Assembly: GCA_040392805.1 (NCBI GenBank) | Contig: JBEBVI010000015.1 | Location: 1-24,631 of the forward strand | Origin: Taibaiella helvus_B | GTDB taxonomy: Bacteria > Bacteroidota > Bacteroidia > Chitinophagales > Chitinophagaceae | Direction of reading: 5' to 3' | Length of the DNA stretch: 24,631 bases | In this document: one piece after another, positions 16,633 through 24,268 of the stretch | Position numbering within the stretch: position 1 is the first letter of the stretch | Layout of the letters: each line of letters opens with the position of its first letter | Program-made: the position numbers and the translations under genes | The notes under the pieces: model-generated | Database searches by the model: none | What the model was told of the DNA's origin: nothing | Seen by the model: only the letters and a program-made list of their open reading frames with translations

Positions 16633-16655
16633 TACGTATAAGATTTAGATACGAG
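16633..16655 (-). promoter_or_regulatory. Imperfect CGTAT/ATACG dyad upstream of the second kinase
   Basis: On the plus strand TACGTAT (16633-16639) is followed about nine bases later by ATACGAG. The core matches the perfect palindrome upstream of the paralogous kinase at 8386-8401. It lies directly before the TTG start, so it could overlap the transcript start or leader. Shared regulation is an inference. Confidence 0.35.
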
Positions 16656-16715
16656 TAAAAATACAGCATCCGGATCGAATTAGAGTGATTTACTCAAAAT
16701 TTAGATTGAGTATTT

Positions 16716-16736
16716 GCGCAATAGTTGCTATTGCGC
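16716..16736. promoter_or_regulatory. Perfect 9-bp inverted repeat in the divergent kinase/propeller promoter region
   Basis: GCGCAATAG, spacer TTG, CTATTGCGC: both arms match at all nine positions. It lies directly upstream of the -7 box of the plus-strand gene (16744-16751), where a bound factor would meet RNA polymerase. It is a candidate operator; the response regulator of the neighbouring operon is an obvious but untested ligand. Confidence 0.55.
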
Positions 16737-16743
16737 GGGTTTA

Positions 16744-16751
16744 TATATTTG
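16744..16751 (+). promoter_or_regulatory. Bacteroidota -7 promoter box
   Basis: TATATTTG matches the TAnnTTTG consensus exactly and lies 52 bp before the ATG at 16804. A TTG at 16725-16727, inside the palindrome spacer, is 16 bp upstream, slightly short for the usual -33 spacing. Confidence 0.6.
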
Positions 16752-16803
16752 TTCTTTGTTTATACCCGGGTAGTTCGTTCAATTAAATTTAAAAGTGATA
16801 CTT

Positions 16804-19695
16804 ATGAGGTTAATTTATCTTTTTTCTATTCTTCTTATAGCTAATTGTGGATGGAGCCGTTCCGACGGGAGCAGCAGGTCGATAACAGGTACATCGGTGC
16901 CTGCGCCTCAACCGTTTATTTGTTTTTTGGAAAATAAAGGTCAGGTGACAGACCAATATCGGAATACCAGAAAGGATATTGACTTTTCAATAACTACACC
17001 CGGTGTTAATGTATTTGTCGGGAAAGGAGCTTTGCATTACCAATGGATCAGACCAGCAGAAGACTTTGCTCGTTCCATAAGCGAGCGGTTTTCCCAAAAG
17101 CAGACGCAGAGAACTGTTCCCCCGCGCTATGATGCATTTCGTTTAGATGTTCAATTATTACATGCCAATGAGCATGCTTTATTAGTAAAGGAGCTTCCGC
17201 TAAGTTACTACGACCGGTATTATCTGCCGCAATGCCCGGAAGGAGTGCAGATTAATGCTTATCAGAAAATGACCTATAAGAATATATATCCTAATATTGA
17301 TTGGGTAATCTATATCAAAGAGGAGGAAATCGAGTATGACTTTGTGGTACATCCCGGTGGTAATGTGGATGATATACAGATACGGTACAATGGAGCTGAC
17401 CATCTCGAAATTGGTGAAGATGGGCGTTTGCAAATAGCGACTCCCATGGGTTTTGTTACAGAATCGGCACCCCTGAGTTTCCAGGAAGACGGTAGAGTGG
17501 TTGCTTCAAGATTTGTACAGAACAATAACATGATTCGCTTTCAGGTCGGGCAATACAAGGGAACTTTAACTATTGACCCCAAACTGAAATGGGGCACTTA
17601 CTATGGTGGAGGTGCCGGGTTATTTTTAGGTATATTTGAGGACGGTGCTATTGATAAGTGGGATAATTACTATGCAGTGGGTAGCACGAATGATGTTATG
17701 AATATCGCTACTACAGGGGCGCACCAGACCACACTACTGGGAACGCAGGATGCATTGTTGGTTAAATTCAATAGCCAGGGACAAAGATTATGGGCTACGT
17801 ATTATGGTGGTCCGGATGCCGATGATGGATTTTCGGTAACGACCGACAGTTCGGCAAATGTCTACTTTTGCGGTCGTACGAATAGCCTGAGCGGGATGGC
17901 TACCCCGGGCGCACATCAATCTACCTTCGGCGGCGGTAAAGCCTGGGGGGATGCTTTCCTTGTTAAATTCGACAGCGCTGGCGTACGGCAATGGGGTACT
18001 TATTATGGCGATACAACCACTGGCAATGTCTATGATGATGAAGGGTTTTGTGTGCGGTACCGTAATGGCTATCTTTACCTGTCAGGTAGGACAGAAAGTG
18101 CCCGAGGTATAGCAACGCCGGGTGCATTCATGGGAGCCAGGATGGGGGAGCTTACCGATGCCTTCCTGGTTCAGTTTGATATAAATGGTGTTCGCCAATG
18201 GGGTACTTATTTTGGTGGAACCGGTAGTGAAAATCACGGGCATGTTACCACCGATAAATCAGGCAATGTTTACCTCTACGGAAGTACCGAAAGTCCGGAT
18301 AATATTGCTTCTGCCGGCAGTTTTCAAACAGTTATCGGGGGTAGCGAAGACTTGTATCTCGCAAAATTTAATGATCGAGGCCAACGGTTGTGGAGTACAT
18401 ACTACGGTGGTCCGGACACGGAAGAACAGCCGTGTCGCAGCAGTGGATTTTGTGACGACGATGGAAATATTTACTTGACGGGTATAACAGAAAGCGCTAC
18501 AGGAATAGCTACAAACGGCAGTGACCGGCCACAATACAGCGGACTGGGAGATGGGTTGCTGGTTAAATTTGATAGTACAGGAAGAAGAGAATGGGCCACT
18601 TATGTGGGTGGTGATGAGACAGAAGTTTTTACTTCGGTTTTTGTTGATAAAAGCAGCAATATATTTCTTGCCGGCGCATCCAAGAGTAATTCTGGGGTAG
18701 CCACCGGCAATGCGCTGCAAATGAACTATTCCGGAACAGGCATGCTCAACTGTGGTGATGTATTCCTGTTACAATATGATAGCCTGGGAAAGAAAGTGTA
18801 TGGCAGCTATTTTGGGGGAACCGGTGATGATGCTGCCACTCATGTGGTCATGGACACAAAGGGGGATATATATATCGGAGGGCTTACCAATAGCATCTCG
18901 GGTATCAGTACTGCAGGTAGCTACCAGGATACCTACCCCGGCTCGCTTCTCTTTAATGCCTTTATTGCTAAGTTTTGTTTTTCTACGCTCCCGGTTATTA
19001 AATCTATCAACGGCAAGGATACCATTTGTGCAAATGTGCCGGAAACCTATACTGTTGCGGAGGATCCTGATGCCGAAGCCTATATCTGGATCCTGTCGGA
19101 AAACTGGTCGGGAACCAGTAACAGCAATAGTATTGCGATAACGAGCCAAGGCCGGAGCGGAAGGCTTACCGTAAAAGTAGTACGCTGTGGTGATACCAGC
19201 CTGGCGCAGCATCTGGACATATATGTGCTGCCAGTGGAACCGCCTCTTATTACGGTATCTGGTTTTGATCTGAGCACTACCGGTACTTATCAACATTATC
19301 AGTGGTTGTTCAATGGTAAGCCCATTGCCGGCGCCACTGCTGCAACGTACCGTGTTACGGAAAACGGGTACTATTCCGTTGTTACAGAAAATGCTTATGG
19401 TTGTGTGGATACATCAGCGGAATACGAGGTCAACAATGTAAGTATAGAGGATTTGTCCGGACGTGATGCATTTGTAACTGTATATCCTAATCCGGCACGA
19501 TTTGAGGTCCATGTCCAGGCTGCTATTCCGGTAAGCATAATCATAACAGGAGTTGACGGCCGCACAGTGCTCCGTAAGGAGAAGGCTGGCCGGATAGATA
19601 TCCGTAACTTAACATCTGCTATATATCTTTTGCAGGTATATGATCAGGATGGACGGCTATTAAAGACAACAAAATTGGTGAAAGACACTGAATAA
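16804..19695 (+). CDS. Secreted SBBP-repeat beta-propeller protein with T9SS type A sorting domain
   Basis: The ATG at 16804 is preferred to the GTG at 16795 because it starts the signal peptide (MRLIYLFSILLIANCGWS) cleanly; the protein then has 963 residues. The N-terminal region (FLENKGQVTDQYRNT .. LTIDPKLKWGTYYGG, about 35-265) matches the domain that precedes SBBP repeats in Bacteroidota proteins (DUF7948-like). Seven SBBP blades follow, each opening W-[GAS]-T-Y-[YFV]-G-G or a variant (WATYYGGPDA, WGTYFGGTGS, WSTYYGGPDT and others), consistent with one seven-bladed propeller. Then come an Ig-like part (HYQWLFNGKPIAGA) and a T9SS domain starting VYPNPAR and ending KLVKDTE. The last about 140 residues resemble those of the first gene in the window. 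Divergent from the kinase/regulator pair. Ligand is unknown. Confidence 0.92.
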   Translation: MRLIYLFSILLIANCGWSRSDGSSRSITGTSVPAPQPFICFLENKGQVTDQYRNTRKDIDFSITTPGVNVFVGKGALHYQWIRPAEDFARSISERFSQKQTQRTVPPRYDAFRLDVQLLHANEHALLVKELPLSYYDRYYLPQCPEGVQINAYQKMTYKNIYPNIDWVIYIKEEEIEYDFVVHPGGNVDDIQIRYNGADHLEIGEDGRLQIATPMGFVTESAPLSFQEDGRVVASRFVQNNNMIRFQVGQYKGTLTIDPKLKWGTYYGGGAGLFLGIFEDGAIDKWDNYYAVGSTNDVMNIATTGAHQTTLLGTQDALLVKFNSQGQRLWATYYGGPDADDGFSVTTDSSANVYFCGRTNSLSGMATPGAHQSTFGGGKAWGDAFLVKFDSAGVRQWGTYYGDTTTGNVYDDEGFCVRYRNGYLYLSGRTESARGIATPGAFMGARMGELTDAFLVQFDINGVRQWGTYFGGTGSENHGHVTTDKSGNVYLYGSTESPDNIASAGSFQTVIGGSEDLYLAKFNDRGQRLWSTYYGGPDTEEQPCRSSGFCDDDGNIYLTGITESATGIATNGSDRPQYSGLGDGLLVKFDSTGRREWATYVGGDETEVFTSVFVDKSSNIFLAGASKSNSGVATGNALQMNYSGTGMLNCGDVFLLQYDSLGKKVYGSYFGGTGDDAATHVVMDTKGDIYIGGLTNSISGISTAGSYQDTYPGSLLFNAFIAKFCFSTLPVIKSINGKDTICANVPETYTVAEDPDAEAYIWILSENWSGTSNSNSIAITSQGRSGRLTVKVVRCGDTSLAQHLDIYVLPVEPPLITVSGFDLSTTGTYQHYQWLFNGKPIAGATAATYRVTENGYYSVVTENAYGCVDTSAEYEVNNVSIEDLSGRDAFVTVYPNPARFEVHVQAAIPVSIIITGVDGRTVLRKEKAGRIDIRNLTSAIYLLQVYDQDGRLLKTTKLVKDTE

Positions 19696-19715
19696 TAGGC
19701 ATATCCTGAATCTAA

Positions 19716-19763
19716 GCATAAGCAGTTACTATAAAAGTGCTGCTTATGTTTATGTATTTTTTA
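19716..19763 (+). terminator. Rho-independent terminator after the propeller gene
   Basis: CATAAGCAG (19717-19725) and CTGCTTATG (19740-19748) are a perfect 9-bp stem around a 14-base loop, followed by TTTATG and a run of T (TATTTTTTA). It lies 21 bp after the stop. Confidence 0.75.
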
Positions 19764-19802
19764 GGTTTCGAACACTTATGGCGGCCCGCCCGCGTCCGCT
19801 AC

Positions 19803-19890
19803 AAGCCAATAATAAGAACACACCCGGACTAGCTGGGGAATGCACCGCGTCGGCAATAAGAATACGCCTGAGCTATCGGGGAGTAACAGG
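19803..19890. repeat. Two tandem copies of a short intergenic repeat
   Basis: GCCAATAATAAGAACACACC .. CTAGCTGGGGAAT is followed by CGGCAATAAGAATACGCC .. CTATCGGGGAGTAA, two diverged copies of about 40 bp. Related single segments occur at 13088-13126 (GCCAGCAATAAGGATAC .. GGCTATCAGGAATAA) and 13824-13869 (GCCAGTAATAAG .. CGAGCCGGGGAAT). All lie between genes; function is unknown. Confidence 0.45.
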
Positions 19891-19908
19891 TGGGCTAACC
19901 GTACGTTT

Positions 19909-21429
19909 TTATTGTTCGTTCTCCGTTTTCTTCGATTCTTCGTCTATCTGCTTACGCTTCAGGTCTTCGCCTTTCAGATAGCCGGGCAGCGATAGCCCTG
20001 CCATATTAAACAGGTCATTTAACGGTGGTACGGATTTCATCAGCCCTGAAACAAAGTTAGCCGTAGAGCCGTTTCCATTTTCGCTGTTACCGCTGTCCCA
20101 CACCGTTACTTTGTCTATCTTGATGTTCTTAATCGCTTCTACCTGAGTTTTTACAAGATCAGGCAGCTTTTCCAGAAGCAGTAACTGGAAGGCATTGGTA
20201 GAGTCTCCACCTGCCGCTTTTACCACCTGGTCATAGCCTTCCGCCTGCTTGGTGAGTATCTCATATAAACCTTTTGCTTCGGCCTCCATTTTTGCAAATA
20301 TGGCATCTGCTTCCCCTTTGGCGTGCAATCTTATTTGTTCTGCCTGTGCTTCTGCATCTATAATTGCTTTGCGTTTAGCTATTTCAGCATGTACGACAAT
20401 GTTTGCATTTTGTGTAGAACGTTCTCTTTCCGCACGGGCGGTTTCCGCTTTTTGCTCTGCCACATACGACTCTTCAAGTGCTTTGGCAGCTTGTACTTTT
20501 TCTGCTGTCACCGCTATCTTTAATGCTTCAGCTTCTTTTTCACGGCGTTGTGCATCGGAGTTGGCAATAGTAATTTTTGCTTCATTCTCTCCTTTTACAG
20601 CAAGCGAGTTGGCTTCTGATGTAGCTATGCGGGCATCTCTTTCCGCCTCGGCTTTACCAATAGCTTCATCCTTTGATGCAGAGGCAATGCTTATTTCACG
20701 ATCTTTCTGCGTAATAGCGATTTTCACGTCGCGGTCGCGGTTGGTTTCGGCAATTTGTGTATCTTTTTCCCTGTCGGCGCTCGCCTTACCGGTTTCCCCT
20801 ATTTTCTCCTGTTCCGCTACGCTTATCTTGGCTTCGTTAATTGCTTTCGCCGCCGCCTCTTTACCCAATGCTTCTATATATCCCGATTCATCTTTAATAT
20901 CGGTTACGTTTACATTAATAAGCTTCAACCCGATTTTCTTCAGCTCCGTATCCACATTCTTAGAAATATTGTCCAGAAATTTATCACGGTCGGAGTTGAT
21001 TTCTTCAATAGTCATCGTAGCAATTACTAAACGTAACTGGCCAAACAAAATATCTTTTGATAGCTCCTGTATCTGGTCGGGAGCAAGCCCGAGCAGGCGT
21101 TCTGCGGCATTGCCCATCGTATCATGCTCTGTGCTGATCGCTATAGTAAAACGGCAAGGCACATCCACACGTATATTTTGACGGGAAAGTGCATTGGTAA
21201 GATTGGCTTCAATAGAGATGGGTTTTAAATCAAGGTAGGCAAAATCCTGTATAACCGGCCAGATAAAGGCACCGCCACCATGAATACATTTTGCAGAAGA
21301 ACCGCCTGTCTTCCCGTAAATTACCAATATCTTATCGGAGGGGCAACGTTTGTAGCGCGAGATAAGCGCCATAAAGGTGACAAACAATACAATAACTAAA
21401 ACCACTATAAGCGTAAAAGGTCCAAACAT
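19909..21429 (-). CDS. Flotillin-like SPFH membrane protein
   Basis: The protein has 506 residues. An N-terminal hydrophobic anchor (residues about 5-25, FTLIVVLVIVLFVTFMALI) is followed by an SPFH (band-7) domain to about 200, including the GGGAFIWPVIQ segment and the NVTDIKDESGYIEALG segment near its end. A long Glu/Ala-rich coiled coil (about 195-410, for example KAEAERDARIATSEANSLA) and a C-terminal oligomerisation part (LLLLEKLPDLVKTQVEAIKNIKIDKVTVWDSG) complete the flotillin plan, and length is typical. Flotillins organise ordered membrane microdomains and help assembly of membrane complexes. The start is 21 bp after the stop of the NfeD-like gene, the usual NfeD/flotillin operon pairing (as in yuaF-yuaG). 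Confidence 0.93.
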   Translation of the reverse strand: MFGPFTLIVVLVIVLFVTFMALISRYKRCPSDKILVIYGKTGGSSAKCIHGGGAFIWPVIQDFAYLDLKPISIEANLTNALSRQNIRVDVPCRFTIAISTEHDTMGNAAERLLGLAPDQIQELSKDILFGQLRLVIATMTIEEINSDRDKFLDNISKNVDTELKKIGLKLINVNVTDIKDESGYIEALGKEAAAKAINEAKISVAEQEKIGETGKASADREKDTQIAETNRDRDVKIAITQKDREISIASASKDEAIGKAEAERDARIATSEANSLAVKGENEAKITIANSDAQRREKEAEALKIAVTAEKVQAAKALEESYVAEQKAETARAERERSTQNANIVVHAEIAKRKAIIDAEAQAEQIRLHAKGEADAIFAKMEAEAKGLYEILTKQAEGYDQVVKAAGGDSTNAFQLLLLEKLPDLVKTQVEAIKNIKIDKVTVWDSGNSENGNGSTANFVSGLMKSVPPLNDLFNMAGLSLPGYLKGEDLKRKQIDEESKKTENEQ

Positions 21430-21450
21430 GATTTGTTGTGTTAAAAAAAA

Positions 21451-22026
21451 TTAAGAAAGCGTTTTTACAATCAAAATATTTTGCTCAATTCTGCCTACGA
21501 TAACAACAGAGCCGGAAGGAATGCGCTCTCCTTCGGTCATGGCATCCAGTTCGTGGTTGGTTCCCTTATGGCTGATCTGCACTTTGCCGCGCCCTGTCAG
21601 GTGTTCAGGTATAAAAAGATATACTTCTCCGGTCTTGTGGAGCAATTGGTTGATGTCAAAAGTATTGTCTTCCGTGAGCTTCAGGAGCTGCCTGATGACC
21701 AGGAAAAACAAACCGACAAATGCCGCACCTACAACTATTGCCAATATGATGAGCAGCGCTTTGGAAGAAACGGAGCTATAAAATGCAATACCTGCCCATC
21801 CGAAACCCAGCATGAAGTTCACCAGATTCCTTAGCGTAAACATCTGAAAAGGTGCATCGGTATGAGCAAGGTCTCCATCAAAATCCGCATTGATACCATC
21901 CGTATCTCCACTTCCGGCAAAAGTCATTATCGTTTGAATAACGAATATTAAACTGCTTATCAGGGCCACATACCAAAAGCCCTGAAGCAATGGATCCATG
22001 CCTTCAAAAAAATTGATCATAATCAT
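21451..22026 (-). CDS. NfeD-like membrane protein, flotillin partner
   Basis: The frame is open up to 22173, but a consensus -7 box at 22043-22050 lies inside that extension, so the start is probably the ATG at 22026 or 22020 (MIMINFFEGMDP). From there it is about 190 residues: a hydrophobic segment (FWYVALISSLIFVIQTIM), a polar loop rich in Asp (DTDGINADFDGD), a second and third membrane segment (FMLGFGWAGIAFYS and LLIILAIVVGAAFVGLFFLVI), then a C-terminal OB-fold domain (KTGEVYLFIPEHLTGRGKVQI .. GSVVIVGRIEQNILIVK). This is the short NfeD type that works with flotillin, encoded directly downstream. No serine-protease domain is present. Confidence 0.85.
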   Translation of the reverse strand: MIMINFFEGMDPLLQGFWYVALISSLIFVIQTIMTFAGSGDTDGINADFDGDLAHTDAPFQMFTLRNLVNFMLGFGWAGIAFYSSVSSKALLIILAIVVGAAFVGLFFLVIRQLLKLTEDNTFDINQLLHKTGEVYLFIPEHLTGRGKVQISHKGTNHELDAMTEGERIPSGSVVIVGRIEQNILIVKTLS

Positions 22027-22042
22027 ATGTTGGGTATGCAGC

Positions 22043-22050
22043 CAAAGATA
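22043..22050 (-). promoter_or_regulatory. -7 promoter box of the NfeD/flotillin operon
   Basis: On the minus strand TATCTTTG matches TAnnTTTG exactly, 16 bp before the ATG at 22026. No good TTG -33 element was found at the usual distance. Its place decides against the longer reading that starts at 22173. Confidence 0.55.
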
Positions 22051-22423
22051 ATAAAATAGGACATATTCACTGCATGCTACGCTAAAAATCTGAGCTTCAA
22101 TTTCAATGGAAGAAGGGAAATATTTAATTTCACTTTTATGCGAAAAGAAAACTTTGTCAGAATATTGAATCATTGAACGATTAAGGAAATGAAGTCGGTC
22201 TGTCTATTTTATCATTTTCGTATGATCTTTCTCAGATCCAGGATTTATAACGAACAATGAAATAAATCAATTCAATAATCACATAATTATGCTTCAACGT
22301 TTCTCTTATGAAATTGCGTAGTAGAAATACTAACTACAGTGTTATATATAGTACCTTCTTAAGCGAACGATAAATGGAATTGAGCTGAAAAAACAACTTC
22401 ATGCCCCGCAACATATTGTTGAC

Positions 22424-22443
22424 GCACGCGCCCCCGCGTGTGC
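22424..22443. repeat. Palindromic repeat, copy 3 of 4
   Basis: CACGCG, loop CCCC, CGCGTG is a perfect 6-bp stem flanked by a further G..TGC. The arms match those of the copy at 22569. Confidence 0.45.
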
Positions 22444-22568
22444 CAGGATAATGTCTTGCTCTATAATGATAAAGTAATTATACCGGCATATGCAGTAACC
22501 GTGCTATAGTAGCATACAGAATTTATAGATGTATAGAGAATATTGTCTGTAAAAGATGCAATATAGAT

Positions 22569-22589
22569 CCACGCGAGTGCGCGTGAACC
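22569..22589. repeat. Palindromic repeat, copy 4 of 4 (best preserved)
   Basis: CCACGCGAGT then GCGCGTGAACC: CACGCG and GCGCGTG pair around AGT. It is the reference for the family, with relatives at 7457, 12987 and 22424. Confidence 0.5.
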
Positions 22590-22634
22590 GGCGATGCGTT
22601 ATTATTTTGCGTGTGCTAGCAGGGGAAGTAATAG

Positions 22635-22840
22635 TTATTTAAAGAAGTTGGAAACTTCATGAATGAAAGCCACAAGTCTACTTCGTAAGACTTGCGGCAG
22701 CCGGTATATTTCTATCAAACCTATTCCTCTATGATAGGCTGTCGCATACCCATACCCCCGATACTTAAGTATAGGAACAAAACCAGAAGCTGCTGAGTAC
22801 TTTAATGTCCACAGCGTTTGTGAGATAGATAGAGTACAGG
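22635..22840 (-). pseudogene. Possible C-terminal remnant of a hydrolase-like protein
   Basis: The minus-strand frame ending at 22635 has a protein-like last 65 codons (YRGYGYATAYHRGIGLIEIY, then LRSRLVAFIHEVSNFFK). The segment AFIHEVSNFF resembles an HExxH zinc-peptidase helix with Asn in place of the second His, but this is only a resemblance. The N-terminal part of the frame (up to 22982) runs through a hairpin-rich non-coding block and is Cys/Leu-rich noise, so the reading as a whole is not a normal gene. It may be a broken gene tail or chance. Confidence 0.25.
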
Positions 22841-23026
22841 CGGCACGCCTGGCCAGCTGGGGAAGTGGCGGAAAAACGAAGCCGAAAGTTCGGTTTTCGA
22901 GAACGTAGTCACTGCTGTGAGCCGCGGCTAAATTGCATAACAAAAACAAATGCACACAGCATTGGCGGCATAAAAAGTACAAACGTTCAACTTAGTCGTT
23001 ACCCCGCTCTTTTGCCAAACTGCTTG
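22841..23026. other. Hairpin-rich block 3' of the CPBP protease gene
   Basis: The block contains CCGAA/TTCGG (22882-22893), a perfect AGCCGCGGCT (22920-22929), and GGCGGCACGCC near 22838. It ends next to the stop of the protease gene. It is more G+C-rich than the gene it abuts, carries no ORF of note, and looks like a structured recombination or termination element attached to an acquired gene. That role is inferred only. Confidence 0.35.
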
Positions 23027-23743
23027 TTAGCCGTCGTTGCTATTCTGAATTATTTTTTTGTTCCAAGTTAGCAATAGTAACGCAAAAAGGATAAAACAAA
23101 CTAATGCTGGTATATTTGTTTGAATTATGAATGCGTGAATAGCTCCTGCAACAACTATTGATTTAGTCCTTAATACAGCAAATGTTAGAATAAATGAAAA
23201 TAGTATGCAGAATCCAAAGAAAATCCCAAACCCTCCATATTGGTCAAAATTGTTGAAAACCAATAAATGCCAAATACTCCAAAATATTCCTGAAATAACA
23301 CTTTTCAAGACATAATTTATTTTTCCTAAACTGTCTATCAAGTAACCTCTCCAGGCGTATTCTTCCATTAAGTTGTAAATAAAAGCAAATGAACAAAATA
23401 TTAAAGCCCATAAATGTTTGTCAACTCCATGATTATTATTTATTCCGTATGTAGAATAGCAGACAAACAAAATAATTGGAAATAAAAGACTTTTTATTTT
23501 ATTGTTTCCCAATAATGTGATTTCTTGTTTTACTCCTCCGAATTTATAAAATAACACAGTTACAATTAGGGTTACAAATCCGTGATTGTAGTTGAACGAA
23601 AACGGAATGTCTGTAATTTGTTCTAAAAGTAAATTAAGAAGGTTGGGAAGTTTTCGTGCTAAATAAGTTCCTGCAAGTATAATTCCATAGAACAATGAAA
23701 TTTTTAACCAATTGGTTTGCTTAACTTGTTTAGATAAATCCAT
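23027..23743 (-). CDS. CPBP-family intramembrane metalloprotease
   Basis: The protein has 238 residues and several membrane segments (about 14-35, 56-66, 85-97, 111-123, 147-163, 172-190, 210-227). The three family motifs are present: EEYAWR with Glu127, Glu128 and Arg132; FWSIWH with His159; and AGAIHAFI with His203. The glutamates and histidines should bind the metal and catalyse cleavage of substrates in the membrane (CAAX-protease/bacteriocin-processing superfamily). No bacteriocin or peptide gene was seen nearby, so the substrate is unknown. The gene is distinctly A+T-rich, stands alone on the minus strand between a hairpin-rich block and a terminator-like repeat, and may have been acquired horizontally. 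Confidence 0.9.
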   Translation of the reverse strand: MDLSKQVKQTNWLKISLFYGIILAGTYLARKLPNLLNLLLEQITDIPFSFNYNHGFVTLIVTVLFYKFGGVKQEITLLGNNKIKSLLFPIILFVCYSTYGINNNHGVDKHLWALIFCSFAFIYNLMEEYAWRGYLIDSLGKINYVLKSVISGIFWSIWHLLVFNNFDQYGGFGIFFGFCILFSFILTFAVLRTKSIVVAGAIHAFIIQTNIPALVCFILFALLLLTWNKKIIQNSNDG

Positions 23744-23850
23744 TCAGATTGTTTTTGTTAGTTATTTTTAGTTTCACCTCCAGTATATTTCTGTTTTGTT
23801 TGCGGTGTGATTTTGCAATGACAGCTAACTCATTTATTAATGCAATAAAA

Positions 23851-23887
23851 CTACACAAATCTTCCAAATACGGTTGGATTTGTGTAG
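23851..23887. terminator. Bidirectional terminator-like hairpin
   Basis: CTACACAAATC (23851-23861) and GATTTGTGTAG (23877-23887) form a perfect 11-bp stem around 15 bases. CTTTTATT follows on the plus strand and TTTTATT on the minus strand, so it could stop transcription in either direction. It lies about 110 bp upstream of the protease start and would insulate it from the right. Confidence 0.65.
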
Positions 23888-23929
23888 CTTTTATTACAAA
23901 ATACAAAAAATATCAAGTGGATCTTAAAG

Positions 23930-24180
23930 TTAAGCGGGCTGGGTGCCTGTTGGTGGTGCTCTTGCTGCAACAGTCTGCCGGCTTCGCCCCGCAAGGGCAT
24001 AGGGTACAGCGCCAGTCCGTGCGGGCTTTTCCGGTCGCGGCATTCTTTCAGATTCCGGAGAGCATCCCTGGCTGCCGGCCAGGTCATCCAGCAGCTCCCT
24101 GCCGATCTCCATAAGAGCGCATGCGTTTCGTCTGTGCATTGTACTTCAGCGAACGAAGAAAACGACGAAACAAAGAGGGA
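23930..24180. other. G+C-rich block with no convincing gene
   Basis: The segment is clearly richer in G+C than the A+T-rich DNA just left of it. Several overlapping frames are open; one minus-strand reading (MEIGRELLDDLAGSQGCSPE) looks protein-like but no family was recognised. At 24149-24176 it ends in a 28-base copy of part of the MITE-like element (4996-5023). It may be a fragment of foreign DNA. Confidence 0.3.
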
Positions 24181-24268
24181 CAGGAAACACTTTATGTGGT
24201 GCCCTCCTGTCCCCGCGCTCATTCTCTCTCGTTCGCTTTCTCTATGCATTGAACTCGTATTAAAGTAC

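Larger units (their letters stand above)
22051..22634. other. Intergenic region without a gene; carries two palindromic repeats
   Basis: The region is about 580 bp, mostly A+T-rich, with stops in all frames and no recognisable protein beyond the rejected N-terminal extension of the NfeD gene. The only structure seen is the two palindromes at 22424 and 22569. Confidence 0.5.

Noticed and set aside
20249..21181. 310-codon plus-strand ORF opposite the flotillin gene
   Set aside because: It is antisense to the Glu/Ala-rich coiled coil, which gives a Ser/Ala-rich low-complexity reading with no domain; the flotillin frame is clearly the real one.
22027..22173. N-terminal extension of the NfeD-like protein
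   Set aside because: The extension does not resemble the family and contains a consensus -7 promoter box; the downstream ATG fits the first membrane segment.
23749..24114. 121-codon plus-strand ORF upstream of the protease
   Set aside because: It crosses the terminator-like inverted repeat and the composition break, and shows no domain.
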